Shown here: positions 27,063-35,293 of the stretch, piece after piece
Numbering within the stretch: position 1 is the first letter of the stretch
How the letters are laid out: every line of letters starts with the position of its first letter
Made by a program: the position numbers and the translations under genes
From: Actinomycetes bacterium
GTDB taxonomy: Bacteria > Actinomycetota > Acidimicrobiia > Acidimicrobiales > Bog-793
NCBI GenBank assembly: GCA_021798985.1
Contig: JAJZBI010000014.1
Span: forward strand, 28,055 to 92,054
Direction of reading: 5' to 3'
DNA: 64,000 bases
The notes under the pieces: model-generated
Databases searched by the model: none
Told to the model about the DNA's origin: nothing
What the model saw: only the letters and a program-made list of their open reading frames with translations

Positions 27063-27647
27063 TCAGCGAACCGGCAGCCCCCACAGCGGGAACCAGCGGT
27101 CGAGCTCTGGCTCGATCTGCAGGTCGCTCGACAGCGCCGCTTTCAGCCTGAGCTCGGCGCCGTTGTCCCGGCGCTCCCCAGACAACGGGACGAAGGGGTA
27201 GAAGGTGCCCCGCTTGAACAGGTAGACGAGGTAGGTGCTCGCCGCGCCGCCGCCAGAGAAGCCGAAGACCGAGCAGAGCAGCTGGGGACCGTAGCCGTGC
27301 TCGTGCAGCGTCGAGTTGACGAAGTGCACGCGGGTCACGAGGCTGTCGAAGTCCGAGGCGCCGATCACCACCCAGCGGTAGCCGTACTGGTCCGGGGGCT
27401 CGAGCGAGACGGTGTTCGCCTCCCTTGCGCCAGCGTCGTCGTCGAGGCGAAGCAGCGAGACGAGCTCTTGCTCGGCGCCCTCGAAGGCGGGACCCACGCT
27501 CGGCTTGAAGCAGACCCCGGCGTGCAGGGTCGGCGAGAGGCTCTCGGCCGCCTCCAAGGTGATCGCCGCACCGGGGAGGGAAAAGAGCGCGTCGAGGTTG
27601 GCGCCGACGGGCTTGGTGCGCCCGAGAATGGCGTCGAGGAAGCCCAC
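27063..27647 (-). CDS. pspAB: PspA-associated protein PspAB
   Basis: 194 residues opening MGFLDAILGRTKPVGANLDALF, the recognisable start of the PspAB family, with the GAAITLEAA and AVCFKP-like (GVCFKPSVGPAF) blocks and a C-terminal FKRGTFYPFVP. PspAB proteins accompany PspA in actinobacteria and archaea; the biochemical role is unknown. Last gene of a four-gene envelope-stress operon, 2 bases after htpX. Confidence 0.85.
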   Translation of the reverse strand: MGFLDAILGRTKPVGANLDALFSLPGAAITLEAAESLSPTLHAGVCFKPSVGPAFEGAEQELVSLLRLDDDAGAREANTVSLEPPDQYGYRWVVIGASDFDSLVTRVHFVNSTLHEHGYGPQLLCSVFGFSGGGAASTYLVYLFKRGTFYPFVPLSGERRDNGAELRLKAALSSDLQIEPELDRWFPLWGLPVR

Positions 27648-27649
27648 GC

Positions 27650-28609
27650 TCAGACGAGCCCGCGGCGCATCTCGGCGTCCAGACGGGCCAGCTGCTCGAG
27701 GCGCTTTTGCAGCGACGGGTGCGTCGAGAACAGCGAGGAGAGGCTGGCGCCGGGTGCGATCGCCGGGGCGAAGTAGAAGGCGTTGAAGTGCTCGGCGGCG
27801 CGCAGATCCCGCGTCGGGATGCGGCCGATCTCGCCGCTCACCTTCTGCAGCGCCGACATCAGCAGCGCCGGCTGACCGATCAACAGGGCGCCGGAGCGGT
27901 CGGCCGCCAGCTCGCGGTAGCGAGAGAGCGCCCGGATCAACAAGAAGCTGATCGCATAGACGATGGCCGAGATCAGGACCATGGCGAGCTCGAACATCGC
28001 CACCTGGGCCTGGGCGTTGTTGTTGCCCCCGCCGCGCCCCCGACCATAGTCGCCGCCGCCGAAGCCGCCGAAGAGGCCGGCATAGACGAACATGCGCGTC
28101 ATCAGCCCGGCCAGGATGCCGAGGAAGCTGGCGATCGTCATCACCGCCACGTCACGGTGCGCGACGTGGGAGAGCTCGTGGGCGAGCACCGCCTCGAGCT
28201 CGGGCTCGTCCAGGCGGCGCAAGATTCCCGTCGTCACGCAGACCACTGCGCTGTTCTGGTTGCGGCCGGTGGCAAAGGCGTTCGGGATGTCGCTCTGGGC
28301 GATCGCCACCTTGGGCTTGGGCATGTCGGCGAGCGCGACGAGCCGGTCGATGACCGCGTGCAGCTGCGGCGCCTGCTCGCGCTCGACGAGGCGGCCGCCC
28401 ATGGAGAACAGGGCGATGCGGTCCGAGAAGAAGTACTGCACGAACAAGATGCCGAGCGCGATGACGAGCACCGGGGCGAGACCCATGTGGAGGATCTCGA
28501 GCAGCACGGTGACGAAGACTGCGTAGAGCAGTCCCAAAAAAAATACGGTCATCAGCATGCGGGCGTTCAGCCCACGGTCGGCGGGGTAGCGGCTCTTGGC
28601 CACGTTCAC
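27650..28609 (-). CDS. htpX: Membrane zinc metalloprotease HtpX
   Basis: M48B protease degrading damaged membrane proteins. 319 residues: two N-terminal transmembrane helices (about 14-55), the HELSH zinc motif near residue 146 (VLAHELSHVAHRDV), two further helices around 155-180 and 205-230 separated by a Gly/Asn-rich loop, and the third zinc ligand Glu in ELAADRSGALL. Its place between pspAA and pspAB ties it to membrane-stress response. Its start overlaps the pspAA stop by four bases. Confidence 0.93.
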   Translation of the reverse strand: MNVAKSRYPADRGLNARMLMTVFFLGLLYAVFVTVLLEILHMGLAPVLVIALGILFVQYFFSDRIALFSMGGRLVEREQAPQLHAVIDRLVALADMPKPKVAIAQSDIPNAFATGRNQNSAVVCVTTGILRRLDEPELEAVLAHELSHVAHRDVAVMTIASFLGILAGLMTRMFVYAGLFGGFGGGDYGRGRGGGNNNAQAQVAMFELAMVLISAIVYAISFLLIRALSRYRELAADRSGALLIGQPALLMSALQKVSGEIGRIPTRDLRAAEHFNAFYFAPAIAPGASLSSLFSTHPSLQKRLEQLARLDAEMRRGLV

Positions 28610-28881
28610 TCCTCGTTGGAATCCGACTCGACGAGCTCCCTCACCTCGTCGAGGGTGGCGTCGGGCGCCGGGACGACGAGGTCGGAGGGCACGAGCCGGT
28701 CGCTGTCGAGCGGCGTGCCACCCTCAGTGACCTCGGCGATCAGGGCCGCGAGCGCCCGTTGGAACCATTCCTCGTCATTGGCGGCCGCGGCGTGCGACAA
28801 GTCGCCGTCGAGCTTTTCGAGTCGGGCGCGCGCCTCGTCGCCGAGCTCGTACTGGCCGCCATTGAGGACCCGCACGATCAC
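28606..28881 (-). CDS. pspAA: PspA-associated protein PspAA
   Basis: 91-residue soluble protein opening MIVRVLNGGQYEL, with the E-A-R-A-R-L-E-K-L-D helix and an acidic C-terminus, matching the PspAA family found beside PspA. Overlaps pspA and htpX by four bases on each side, so the operon is translationally coupled throughout. Probable PspA partner; mechanism unknown. Confidence 0.87.
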   Translation of the reverse strand: MIVRVLNGGQYELGDEARARLEKLDGDLSHAAAANDEEWFQRALAALIAEVTEGGTPLDSDRLVPSDLVVPAPDATLDEVRELVESDSNEE

Positions 28882-29750
28882 GCCGTGCCTCCCTGGCCCG
28901 GAAGGCTGAAGGGGTCGCCGGCCGGGGCGCCCCCGGGTGGCTCGACCTCTCCGTCGCTCACGGTCTCGTCCGGCTCGGCCGCTCCCGGCGCGCCAGTCTC
29001 CGCCGCGGCCGGTTCTGGAGCGCTGCCGCCGGCGCCGATCGCCTCCTGGGGGGCCCCGGGCAGCTGGCCTTTCAGCTTGGCCAGCTCGAGTTCGACCTGG
29101 GTGGACTGGCTCGCCTTGTCGAGCTCGGCCTGCAGCGGGTCGCTGCTGCCGGTGAGGTCGGTCAACGCGCCCGAAGAGAGCAGCTCGTCCATCGCCCCCG
29201 CCCGTGCCTGCATCTGGGCGACCTTGTCCTGAGCCCGCTCGAGGGCGAGGCCGGTGTCGCTCATCGACTCAGAGATCCCGGCCACGGCCTCGCCGATGCG
29301 GGTCTGGGCCTGGGCGGCCGTGTAGCTCGCCTTCAGCGTCTCTTTCTGGGTGCGGAAGGCGCTGACGCGCGCCTCGAGCTGCTGGGTCGTGGCGACCATC
29401 CGCTCCTCTTGGGAGGCGAGCTGGTCGTGCTGGGCCTTCAGTCCCTCGAGCTGCGTGCCGATGCCGGCCCGGCGGCTGAGCGCCTCGCGGGCGAGGTCCT
29501 CGCGGTTCTGAGCGAGCGCCTGGGTGGCCTGGCTCTGGAGCTTCTCCGCCGTGGCCTGCAGCTGGCGCGCCTGCAGCTCGATCCGCTTGCGGGCGGTCGC
29601 GATCTCGGCCACGCCCTTGCGCACCTGCTGCAGCTGCTCGAGCTGCTTTTCATAGGAGAGGTCGAGCGTCTCTCGCGGGTCCTCGGCCCGGTCGAGCACC
29701 TTGTTGGCCTTGGCCTGCACGATGCCCGAAAGGCGCTTCATCACGCTCAT
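28878..29750 (-). CDS. pspA: PspA/IM30 (ESCRT-III-like) membrane-stress protein
   Basis: 290 residues, almost entirely long amphipathic coiled-coil helix (about 1-230), as in PspA/Vipp1 proteins that polymerise on damaged membranes. The N-terminal amphipathic helix (MKRLSGIVQAKANKVLDRAED) and the following EDPRETLDLSYEKQLEQLQQV match the family. The C-terminal 60 residues are Pro/Gly/Ala/Glu-rich and probably disordered. First gene of the pspA-pspAA-htpX-pspAB operon, with a GAGGAG site before its ATG. No PspF, PspB or PspC is encoded nearby. Confidence 0.92.
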   Translation of the reverse strand: MSVMKRLSGIVQAKANKVLDRAEDPRETLDLSYEKQLEQLQQVRKGVAEIATARKRIELQARQLQATAEKLQSQATQALAQNREDLAREALSRRAGIGTQLEGLKAQHDQLASQEERMVATTQQLEARVSAFRTQKETLKASYTAAQAQTRIGEAVAGISESMSDTGLALERAQDKVAQMQARAGAMDELLSSGALTDLTGSSDPLQAELDKASQSTQVELELAKLKGQLPGAPQEAIGAGGSAPEPAAAETGAPGAAEPDETVSDGEVEPPGGAPAGDPFSLPGQGGTA

Positions 29751-29912
29751 GTGCGCTCCTCGACGACGAGTTCATACCGCTACGCCGCCCGGCGTGCAGA
29801 GCCTCGCGGCGACACCCGTCGGGCAGGCGCCCTCGTTATGAGCATATGCCCGGGTGGCGGGCGCCGTCCGGGCGGCCGGCCGGCAGCGTCCACCGGGCTC
29901 GCCGCTGCCCGG

Positions 29913-29918
29913 TAGGTT
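29913..29918 (+). promoter_or_regulatory. -10 element of mca
   Basis: TAGGTT within CCGGTAGGTT, exactly 6 bases before the ATG at 29925. Leaderless arrangement. The same 174-base gap must also hold the divergent pspA promoter; a TATGCT on the minus strand at 29841-29846 is a weak candidate for it. Confidence 0.5.
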
Positions 29919-29924
29919 CGCGCC

Positions 29925-30839
29925 ATGGCCGATCAGCTCTGCCTCCTCAGCGTGCACGCCCACCCCGACGACGAAGCCTCCAAGGGCGCGGCGACCGTCG
30001 CCCGCTACCACGCCGCCGGCATCCGTACGGTCCTCGTGACCTGCACCGGCGGGGAAGAGGGCGAGATCTTGAACCCGGCGATGGACCGCCCCGAGGTGCG
30101 CGAGCACCTGGCGGAGGTCCGCCAGCAAGAGCTCGCCGCGGCGGCCAAGGCCATCGGCTATGACGAGGTGGTCCTGCTCGGCTACCGAGACTCGGGCATG
30201 CCCGAGAGCGCGGCGAACGCGGATCCCCGCTCGTTCTGGCAGGCGCCGCTCGCCGAGGCGGTCGGCCGCCTCGTCGAGGTGATCCGGCGCGAGCGCCCGC
30301 AGGTCCTCGTCACCTATCCGGACGACCAGAGCGGCTATCCCCACCCGGACCACCTGCGCGTGCACGAGATCTCCGTCGCCGCCTTCGAGGCCGCCGCCGA
30401 CCCGGACGCCTACCCGGGCCTCGGCGATCCGCACCAGCCTCTCAAGCTCTACTACTCGCTCTGGCCCGTCGAGCAGGTGCTCGCCCGGCACGAGAAGTTC
30501 CTCGAGCTCGGCCTGCCCTCGCCCTATGCTGAGCGGCTGGAGGACGGCTGGCTGGACCGGATGCCGGCGATCGAGGTCACGACGCGCGTCGACGTCGCCG
30601 GGTTTGCCGACGCCCGGCGCAACGGCCTGCTCGCCCATGCAACCCAGATCGACCCCGACTCGCCCCACTGGTTTGGCCTGCCGCCCGAGGTGGAGCGGGA
30701 CCTGCACGTCTTCGATCCCTACCGCCGTGCCCGCAGCCTCGTCGATGCGCCACTGCCCGAAGACGACCTGTTCGCGGGGGTTCCCGCGGCGCTCGCGGAA
30801 CTCGACGCGGCGCGCACGGCGCCGCCGCGTTCGCGCTGA
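29925..30839 (+). CDS. mca: Mycothiol S-conjugate amidase
   Basis: Zinc amidase of the PIG-L/LmbE fold that cleaves mycothiol-xenobiotic conjugates so that the mercapturic acid can be exported. 304 residues. Zinc site AHPDDE at residues 12-17 with the later HPDH near 143; the GYRDSGM and SLWPVEQVL segments match Mca, and the length fits Mca or the related deacetylase MshB. I favour Mca for the C-terminal half, without excluding MshB. It implies a mycothiol-based redox system and thus an actinobacterium. Confidence 0.82.
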   Translation: MADQLCLLSVHAHPDDEASKGAATVARYHAAGIRTVLVTCTGGEEGEILNPAMDRPEVREHLAEVRQQELAAAAKAIGYDEVVLLGYRDSGMPESAANADPRSFWQAPLAEAVGRLVEVIRRERPQVLVTYPDDQSGYPHPDHLRVHEISVAAFEAAADPDAYPGLGDPHQPLKLYYSLWPVEQVLARHEKFLELGLPSPYAERLEDGWLDRMPAIEVTTRVDVAGFADARRNGLLAHATQIDPDSPHWFGLPPEVERDLHVFDPYRRARSLVDAPLPEDDLFAGVPAALAELDAARTAPPRSR

Positions 30840-30918
30840 GGGCCGGGGATCGCCCCCTTCGGGCGTCGCATCGGCCATCATCGGCGTCCGACACGGCCGA
30901 ATAGGAGGCAGGGGAGCG

Positions 30919-31305
30919 ATGGCGAAGTGGCTGACCCAGGAGTGGCTGGACGAGAGCCTGGCGCTGGCGACGGACCAGCCGGAGATCCCCGGCGCCACCG
31001 CCGCCATCCAATACGTCGTCACCGATGGCCCCGATGGCGACATCTCCTACTACTGGGTGGTCGAGGACGGGCACCTTCGGGAGAATCGGCTGGGCGTGCT
31101 TGACAGTGCCGAGGTGACCCTCACCGAGACCTACGACGACGCGCTGGCAATGCAAAGGGGCGAGCTCGATATGAACGCCGCGTTTCTCCAGGGCCGGGTC
31201 AAAGTCGACGGGGACGTGGCCAAGCTGATGTCGCTGCTGCCAATCACGATGTCGCCCGACTTTGCTCGCTTCCAGCAGGCGGTTCAGGACATGACCGAAT
31301 ACTGA
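30919..31305 (+). CDS. SCP2 sterol-binding domain protein
   Basis: 128 residues consisting of a single SCP2-like lipid-binding domain: AAIQYVVTDGPDGDISYYWVV, then T-E-T-Y-D-D and the GRVKVDGDVAKLMSLLPI segment typical of the fold's end. Binds a hydrophobic ligand in relatives; ligand and role here are unknown. It starts at ATG 30919 with AGGAGG and GGGGAG upstream, 79 bases after mca. Confidence 0.82.
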   Translation: MAKWLTQEWLDESLALATDQPEIPGATAAIQYVVTDGPDGDISYYWVVEDGHLRENRLGVLDSAEVTLTETYDDALAMQRGELDMNAAFLQGRVKVDGDVAKLMSLLPITMSPDFARFQQAVQDMTEY

Positions 31306-31339
31306 TAACGCGCGCATCGCATTGATTTTCTGCCTCTCT

Positions 31340-31411
31340 GGGTAAGCAATCAGCACCGACAGGGGATGGAATGACATCCCCGGGGTACGCAATCACCGAT
31401 ACCCGTACGGG
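31340..31411. promoter_or_regulatory. Repeat and palindrome array upstream of the LuxR-type gene
   Basis: In the 136-base gap: GGGTAAGCAATCA at 31340 and GGGTACGCAATCA at 31383 form a 13-base direct repeat with one mismatch, 43 bases apart (about four helical turns). Between them is a perfect seven-base inverted repeat GGGGATG-N6-CATCCCC (31362-31381). Just after is the perfect ten-base palindrome CCCGTACGGG (31402-31411). Such an arrangement suits cooperative binding by a dimeric regulator, perhaps the adjacent gene product. The inverted repeat could also fold in RNA. Confidence 0.5.
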
Positions 31412-31441
31412 CGCTGCCCCTGGACAACCCCGAGTAGGCAT

Positions 31442-32104
31442 ATGAGCAGCCAGATAACCAGCATCGCCGGTGAACGAGGCGTCATGCCCCGAAAGCTCGC
31501 CACCTACGTGGCCGCCGCCGACGCGATCTCGCGGGCCGGACTTGCTGCGCAGCTGCGCACGCAGGCCGACCTCTTGCTGGTCGATGACCCCAAGCGCGCG
31601 AGCGTTGCGGTCGTCGGGGTCGACCAGGTCGAAGAGCAAGAGTCCAGGGTCATCCGCACGCTGTTGCGCAACGGCTGCCTGCACGTCGTCGTGGTCTCCT
31701 CGATCCTTGACGACCGGGGCGTGCTGAACGCGGTCGAGGCGGGCGCCTGCGCGATCCTGCGCCGCATCGAGGCGACGCCCGAGCGGCTCGCCGCCGTCCT
31801 CGTGGCCGCCATGGAGGGCCACGGCGCGCTCCCGCCGGACCTGCTCGGCTCGCTGCTGTCACAGGTGAGCAAGCTGCAGCGCAACGTCCTCGCGCCCCGC
31901 GGCCTGCTCGTCAACGGCTTCACCGAGCGCGAGATCGAGGTCCTGCGGCTCGTCGCTGACGGTCTTGACACCGAAGAGATCGCCGAGCAGCTCGCCTACT
32001 CCGAGCGCACGGTGAAGAACGTGCTGCACGACGTCACCTCGCGCTTTCATCTGCGCAATCGCTGCCATGCGGTCGCCTACGCGATTCGCGCCGGCGTGAT
32101 CTAG
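31442..32104 (+). CDS. LuxR-family response regulator-like transcription factor
   Basis: C-terminal helix-turn-helix of LuxR/NarL type (about residues 155-215: LTEREIEVLRLVADGLDTEE, ERTVKNVLHDV). The first 130 residues follow a receiver-like pattern (AAADAISRAGLAAQL, VAVVGVD, HVVVVSSILDD, EAGACAILRRIEATPE) but without the usual acidic pocket and with a poor phospho-acceptor site, so control by something other than a histidine kinase is likely. 220 residues from ATG 31442; ATG 31484 (MPRKLATYV) has a better ribosome site (GAACGAGG) and is a serious alternative. No kinase gene is adjacent. Confidence 0.82.
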   Translation: MSSQITSIAGERGVMPRKLATYVAAADAISRAGLAAQLRTQADLLLVDDPKRASVAVVGVDQVEEQESRVIRTLLRNGCLHVVVVSSILDDRGVLNAVEAGACAILRRIEATPERLAAVLVAAMEGHGALPPDLLGSLLSQVSKLQRNVLAPRGLLVNGFTEREIEVLRLVADGLDTEEIAEQLAYSERTVKNVLHDVTSRFHLRNRCHAVAYAIRAGVI

Positions 32105-32179
32105 CGGCTCGCCCTGGCCGGGCCGGCGCCGCGGCGCCTGTTTGCCTCGCCCGGCCGCGACCGGCGAGGCTGTAGCCCC

Positions 32180-33478
32180 ATGACGGCCGAGGCGTGCACC
32201 ATCGGGCCGTTCGATCGCCCGCTTCGGGTCGCGCTCTTGTCGTACCGGGGCAACCCCACCTGTGGTGGCCAGGGCGTCTACGTGCGCCACCTCTCCCGAG
32301 CCCTCACGCGCCTTGGCCACGAGGTGACGGTGCTCTCGGGCCAGCCCTACCCCGAGCTCGCCCCCGGGGTCGGCCTCTTGCGGGTCCCGAGCCTCGACCT
32401 GTACCGCGAGCCGACGCCCTTTCGCACCCCCAAGCGGCGCGAGCTCAGCGCGCCGGTCGACCTGCTCGAGCTGGCGACGATGTGGACGGGTGGCTTCCCC
32501 GAGCCCCGGACGTTCTCGCTGCGTGCCCGCGCCCTGCTGGCGGCGCGCCTGTCGGACTTCGACCTCGTCCACGACAACCAGTCGCTCGGCACCGGCCTGC
32601 TCGGCATGCTCGCCGACGGCTGGCCCGTCCTCGCCTCGGTGCACCACCCGATCTCGGTCGACCGGCGAGTCGACCTCGCGCACGCGACCTCGCTCAAGGC
32701 GTCGCTCTCCCTGCGCCGGTGGTACGGCTTCGCAGCGATGCAGAACCGGGTCGCGCGGCGCCTGCCGCGGCTGCTCACCGTGTCGGAGTCCTCGCGCGCC
32801 GATCTGCTCGCCGAGCTCGCCATCGCGCCTGAGCGCGTGCGGGTGGTGCCGGTCGGGGTCGACCCGTCCCTGCACCGCCCCCGGCCCGAGCGCGCGCGGA
32901 TCCCCGGCCGGGTCATGACCACCGCCAGCGCGGACGTGCCGCTGAAGGGGCTCGTCCCGCTCCTCGAGGCGCTCGCGAAGCTGCGCACCGAACGGCCAGA
33001 GGCCCACCTCGTCGTGGTCGGCCGGTTGCGCGCTGACAGCCCGACGCACCGCACCATCGAGCGGCTCGGCCTCGAAGGGGCGGTCCGCTTCGTTGCCGGG
33101 GAGAGCGACGAGCGCCACGCCGAGCGCTACTGCGAGGCGAGCTGCGTCGTGGTGCCCTCGCTGTATGAGGGCTTCTCGCTGCCCGCCGCCGAGGCGCTCG
33201 CGTGCGGCACGCCGCTCGTCGCCACGACTGGCGGGGCCCTGCCCGAGGTCGCCGGCGAGGACGGCGTGCACGCCCTGTTGGTGCCCCCGGGCGACCCGTC
33301 GGCGCTGGCGATCGCGATCTTGCGGCTCCTTGAGGACCGATCACTCGCCGCACGTCTCGCCGCCGCGGGCCGAGCACGGGTCCTCGAGCGCTTCACCTGG
33401 CAGGCAACGGCGGAGCGCACGGTCGCTGAGTACCGGGCCCTGCTGGCAGAGCATCAGCGGGGCAGCTCCTCGTGCTGA
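32180..33478 (+). CDS. GT4-family glycosyltransferase
   Basis: GT-B fold glycosyltransferase of 432 residues: Gly-rich acceptor-side loop NPTCGGQGVYVRHLSRAL near residue 25, linker MTTASADVPLKGL near 250, and the donor-binding E-x7-E as YEGFSLPAAEALACGTP near 332. Retaining transfer from an NDP-sugar is expected; acceptor unknown. First gene of a four-gene cassette with overlapping or near-overlapping ends (methyltransferase, toroid protein, convergent second methyltransferase). It contains no signal or membrane helix, so it acts on the cytoplasmic side. Confidence 0.88.
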   Translation: MTAEACTIGPFDRPLRVALLSYRGNPTCGGQGVYVRHLSRALTRLGHEVTVLSGQPYPELAPGVGLLRVPSLDLYREPTPFRTPKRRELSAPVDLLELATMWTGGFPEPRTFSLRARALLAARLSDFDLVHDNQSLGTGLLGMLADGWPVLASVHHPISVDRRVDLAHATSLKASLSLRRWYGFAAMQNRVARRLPRLLTVSESSRADLLAELAIAPERVRVVPVGVDPSLHRPRPERARIPGRVMTTASADVPLKGLVPLLEALAKLRTERPEAHLVVVGRLRADSPTHRTIERLGLEGAVRFVAGESDERHAERYCEASCVVVPSLYEGFSLPAAEALACGTPLVATTGGALPEVAGEDGVHALLVPPGDPSALAIAILRLLEDRSLAARLAAAGRARVLERFTWQATAERTVAEYRALLAEHQRGSSSC

Positions 33479-34269
33479 CGGTCGATCTGCAGCGTGCCGG
33501 GATCTCGCCGGGAACACGGGTGCTCGACGTCGGCTGCGGTGGCGGCCGCCACGCTTTTGCGTGCGCGGCGCGCGGGGCCGACGTGGTGGCGGTCGACGCC
33601 AGCCGGGGTGAACTCGAGCCGGTGGCGGCACTGCTCGCGGCGATGGAGGAAGCCGGAGAGATCACTGCGCCGGCGCGGGGCGCGGTGGCGTGCGCCGACC
33701 TCGCGCAGCTCCCCTTTGGCCGCGCCAGCTTCGATCGCATCGTCGCCGCCGAGGTGCTCGAGCACATCGTGGACGACGAGGCGGCGCTCGGCGAGCTCGC
33801 CCGGGTCCTCACGAGCGACGGCCTGCTCGTCGTCACGGTCCCGCGCTTTGGCCCCGAGCTCGTGAACTGGGCACTCTCGGCCGCCTATCACGAGGTCGAG
33901 GGGGGTCACGTCCGCATCTACCGGCGCCGCCAGCTCGTCGGTCGGCTGCGGCGCGCCGGCTTTGACGTCATCGGCTCGCACCACGCGCACGCCCTGCACA
34001 GCCCGTACTGGTGGCTGCGCTGCCTGGTTGGCGTCGACAACGACCACAACCCGCTCGTGCGCGCCTACCACCGCGTCCTCGTCTACGACATCGTGCGCCG
34101 CCCGCGCTGGCTGCACGGCATCGAGCGGCTGTTGAACCCGCTCGTCGGCAAGAGCCTCGTGCTGTACTGCCGGCCGCGGGCGACCGCGCTCCTCTCGAGC
34201 CCGACGGACCTCGCCCGACGCGGCGAGGGCGAGCTCGTGGCCGCCGGAGGCGACCGTGTCGCTCCCTGA
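33472..34269 (+). CDS. Class I SAM-dependent methyltransferase (cassette gene 2)
   Basis: 265 residues; motif I is VLDVGCGGGRHAFACAARG near residue 14, the acidic strand-2 end is VVAVDAS, motif II is FDRIVAAEVLEHI near 83, and the rest is a methyltransferase-11-type core with a C-terminal extension after residue 160 rich in aromatic residues (SPYWWLRCLVG). Starts at GTG 33472, overlapping the glycosyltransferase stop by 7 bases, and its own stop is overlapped 14 bases by the toroid gene, so the three are coupled. Substrate unknown; a glycolipid or polyprenyl-linked sugar made by the neighbours is a guess. Confidence 0.85.
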   Translation: MLTVDLQRAGISPGTRVLDVGCGGGRHAFACAARGADVVAVDASRGELEPVAALLAAMEEAGEITAPARGAVACADLAQLPFGRASFDRIVAAEVLEHIVDDEAALGELARVLTSDGLLVVTVPRFGPELVNWALSAAYHEVEGGHVRIYRRRQLVGRLRRAGFDVIGSHHAHALHSPYWWLRCLVGVDNDHNPLVRAYHRVLVYDIVRRPRWLHGIERLLNPLVGKSLVLYCRPRATALLSSPTDLARRGEGELVAAGGDRVAP

Positions 34270-35293
34270 GCTCTCGGCCGCCCCCGGGATCGGCGAGCTC
34301 GGCGCGACCGCGGCCAGCATCGCCGCCCTGCAGCGGCCGAGCGGCTTCATCCCATGGTCGGCGGCCGGGCACGGGGACCCCTGGAACCACCTTGAGGCTG
34401 CGCTCGCGCTCGCCGTCGTCGGCGACGGCGACGGCGCGCGGCGCGCCCTTGATTTCCTCGCCGCCACCCAGCGCCCCGACGGCTCGTGGCACGCCGGCTA
34501 CTGCGGGGACGGCGAGATCGACGACGACCGGCTCGATACCAACGGCACCGCCTACGTCGCCACCGGCGTGCTCGGCTGCGCCCTCGCGCTCGGCGAGGGC
34601 GCCCTCGTGCGCCGGCACCTCGCCATGATGCGCCGGGCGCTCGACTTCGTGCTCGCCCAGCAACGGCCCTCGGGAGCGATCTGCTGGTCCGACGCCCCCG
34701 CTGGCGCCGCTGGCGACCTGTGCCTGCTTGCGGCGTGCTCCTCGATCTACGCGAGCCTCACGGCCTGGGTCCGCGCCGCTGCGCTGATCGGCGTGGAGCC
34801 GGCGACCGCCCCTGAGGTCGCGCCCGCGACCCACCGCTTGCGCGACGCGATCGTGGCGCGCCCGGAGTGCTTCGCCGACAAGCGCGAGTACGCCATGGAC
34901 TGGTACTACCCAGTGCTCGCGGGCGTGCTCGAGGGCGACGCCGCGCGCCAGCGCCTCGCGTCGGGCTGGGAGCGCTTCGTCCAGCCCGGTCGCGGCGTGC
35001 TGTGCCGCTCGGACCATCGCTGGATCACGACCGCCGAGACCGCCGAGTGCGCGCTCGCCTGCCTGCGCTGCGGTCTGGTCGACGAGGCGGCGGCGCTGCT
35101 CGCCCTCGCCGAGCACCAGCGCCAGACGGACGGCTCGTACCTGACCGGCCTCGTCTATCCCGAGCGCTCGCCCTTCCCGGCTGGCGAGCGCACGAGCTAC
35201 TCGGCCGCGGCCGTCGTGCTTGCCGCCGACGCGTTGCGCGGCGGCGTCACCGCCGCGCTCTTTGGGGCGCCGTCGGAGCCCGGCGCTTGGTGA
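34256..35293 (+). CDS. Single-domain alpha/alpha toroid protein (prenyltransferase/squalene-cyclase-like)
   Basis: 345 residues built of repeated helix pairs with QW-type motifs: LQRPSGFIPW (25-34), TQRPDGSW (71-78), AQQRPSGAICW (135-144) and a late RQTDGSYLTG. Also conspicuous are DPWNHLEAALAL (41-52) and DDDRLDTNGTAY (90-100). QxxxGxW repeats and the toroid are typical of squalene-hopene cyclases and prenyltransferases, but this protein is about half their size and shows no clear DxDD protonation motif. A glycan-processing toroid is equally possible. Such genes are often labelled prenyltransferase without evidence. Coupled to the upstream methyltransferase; the 3' end overlaps the convergent second methyltransferase by 47 bases. 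Confidence 0.65.
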   Translation: MSLPELSAAPGIGELGATAASIAALQRPSGFIPWSAAGHGDPWNHLEAALALAVVGDGDGARRALDFLAATQRPDGSWHAGYCGDGEIDDDRLDTNGTAYVATGVLGCALALGEGALVRRHLAMMRRALDFVLAQQRPSGAICWSDAPAGAAGDLCLLAACSSIYASLTAWVRAAALIGVEPATAPEVAPATHRLRDAIVARPECFADKREYAMDWYYPVLAGVLEGDAARQRLASGWERFVQPGRGVLCRSDHRWITTAETAECALACLRCGLVDEAAALLALAEHQRQTDGSYLTGLVYPERSPFPAGERTSYSAAAVVLAADALRGGVTAALFGAPSEPGAW

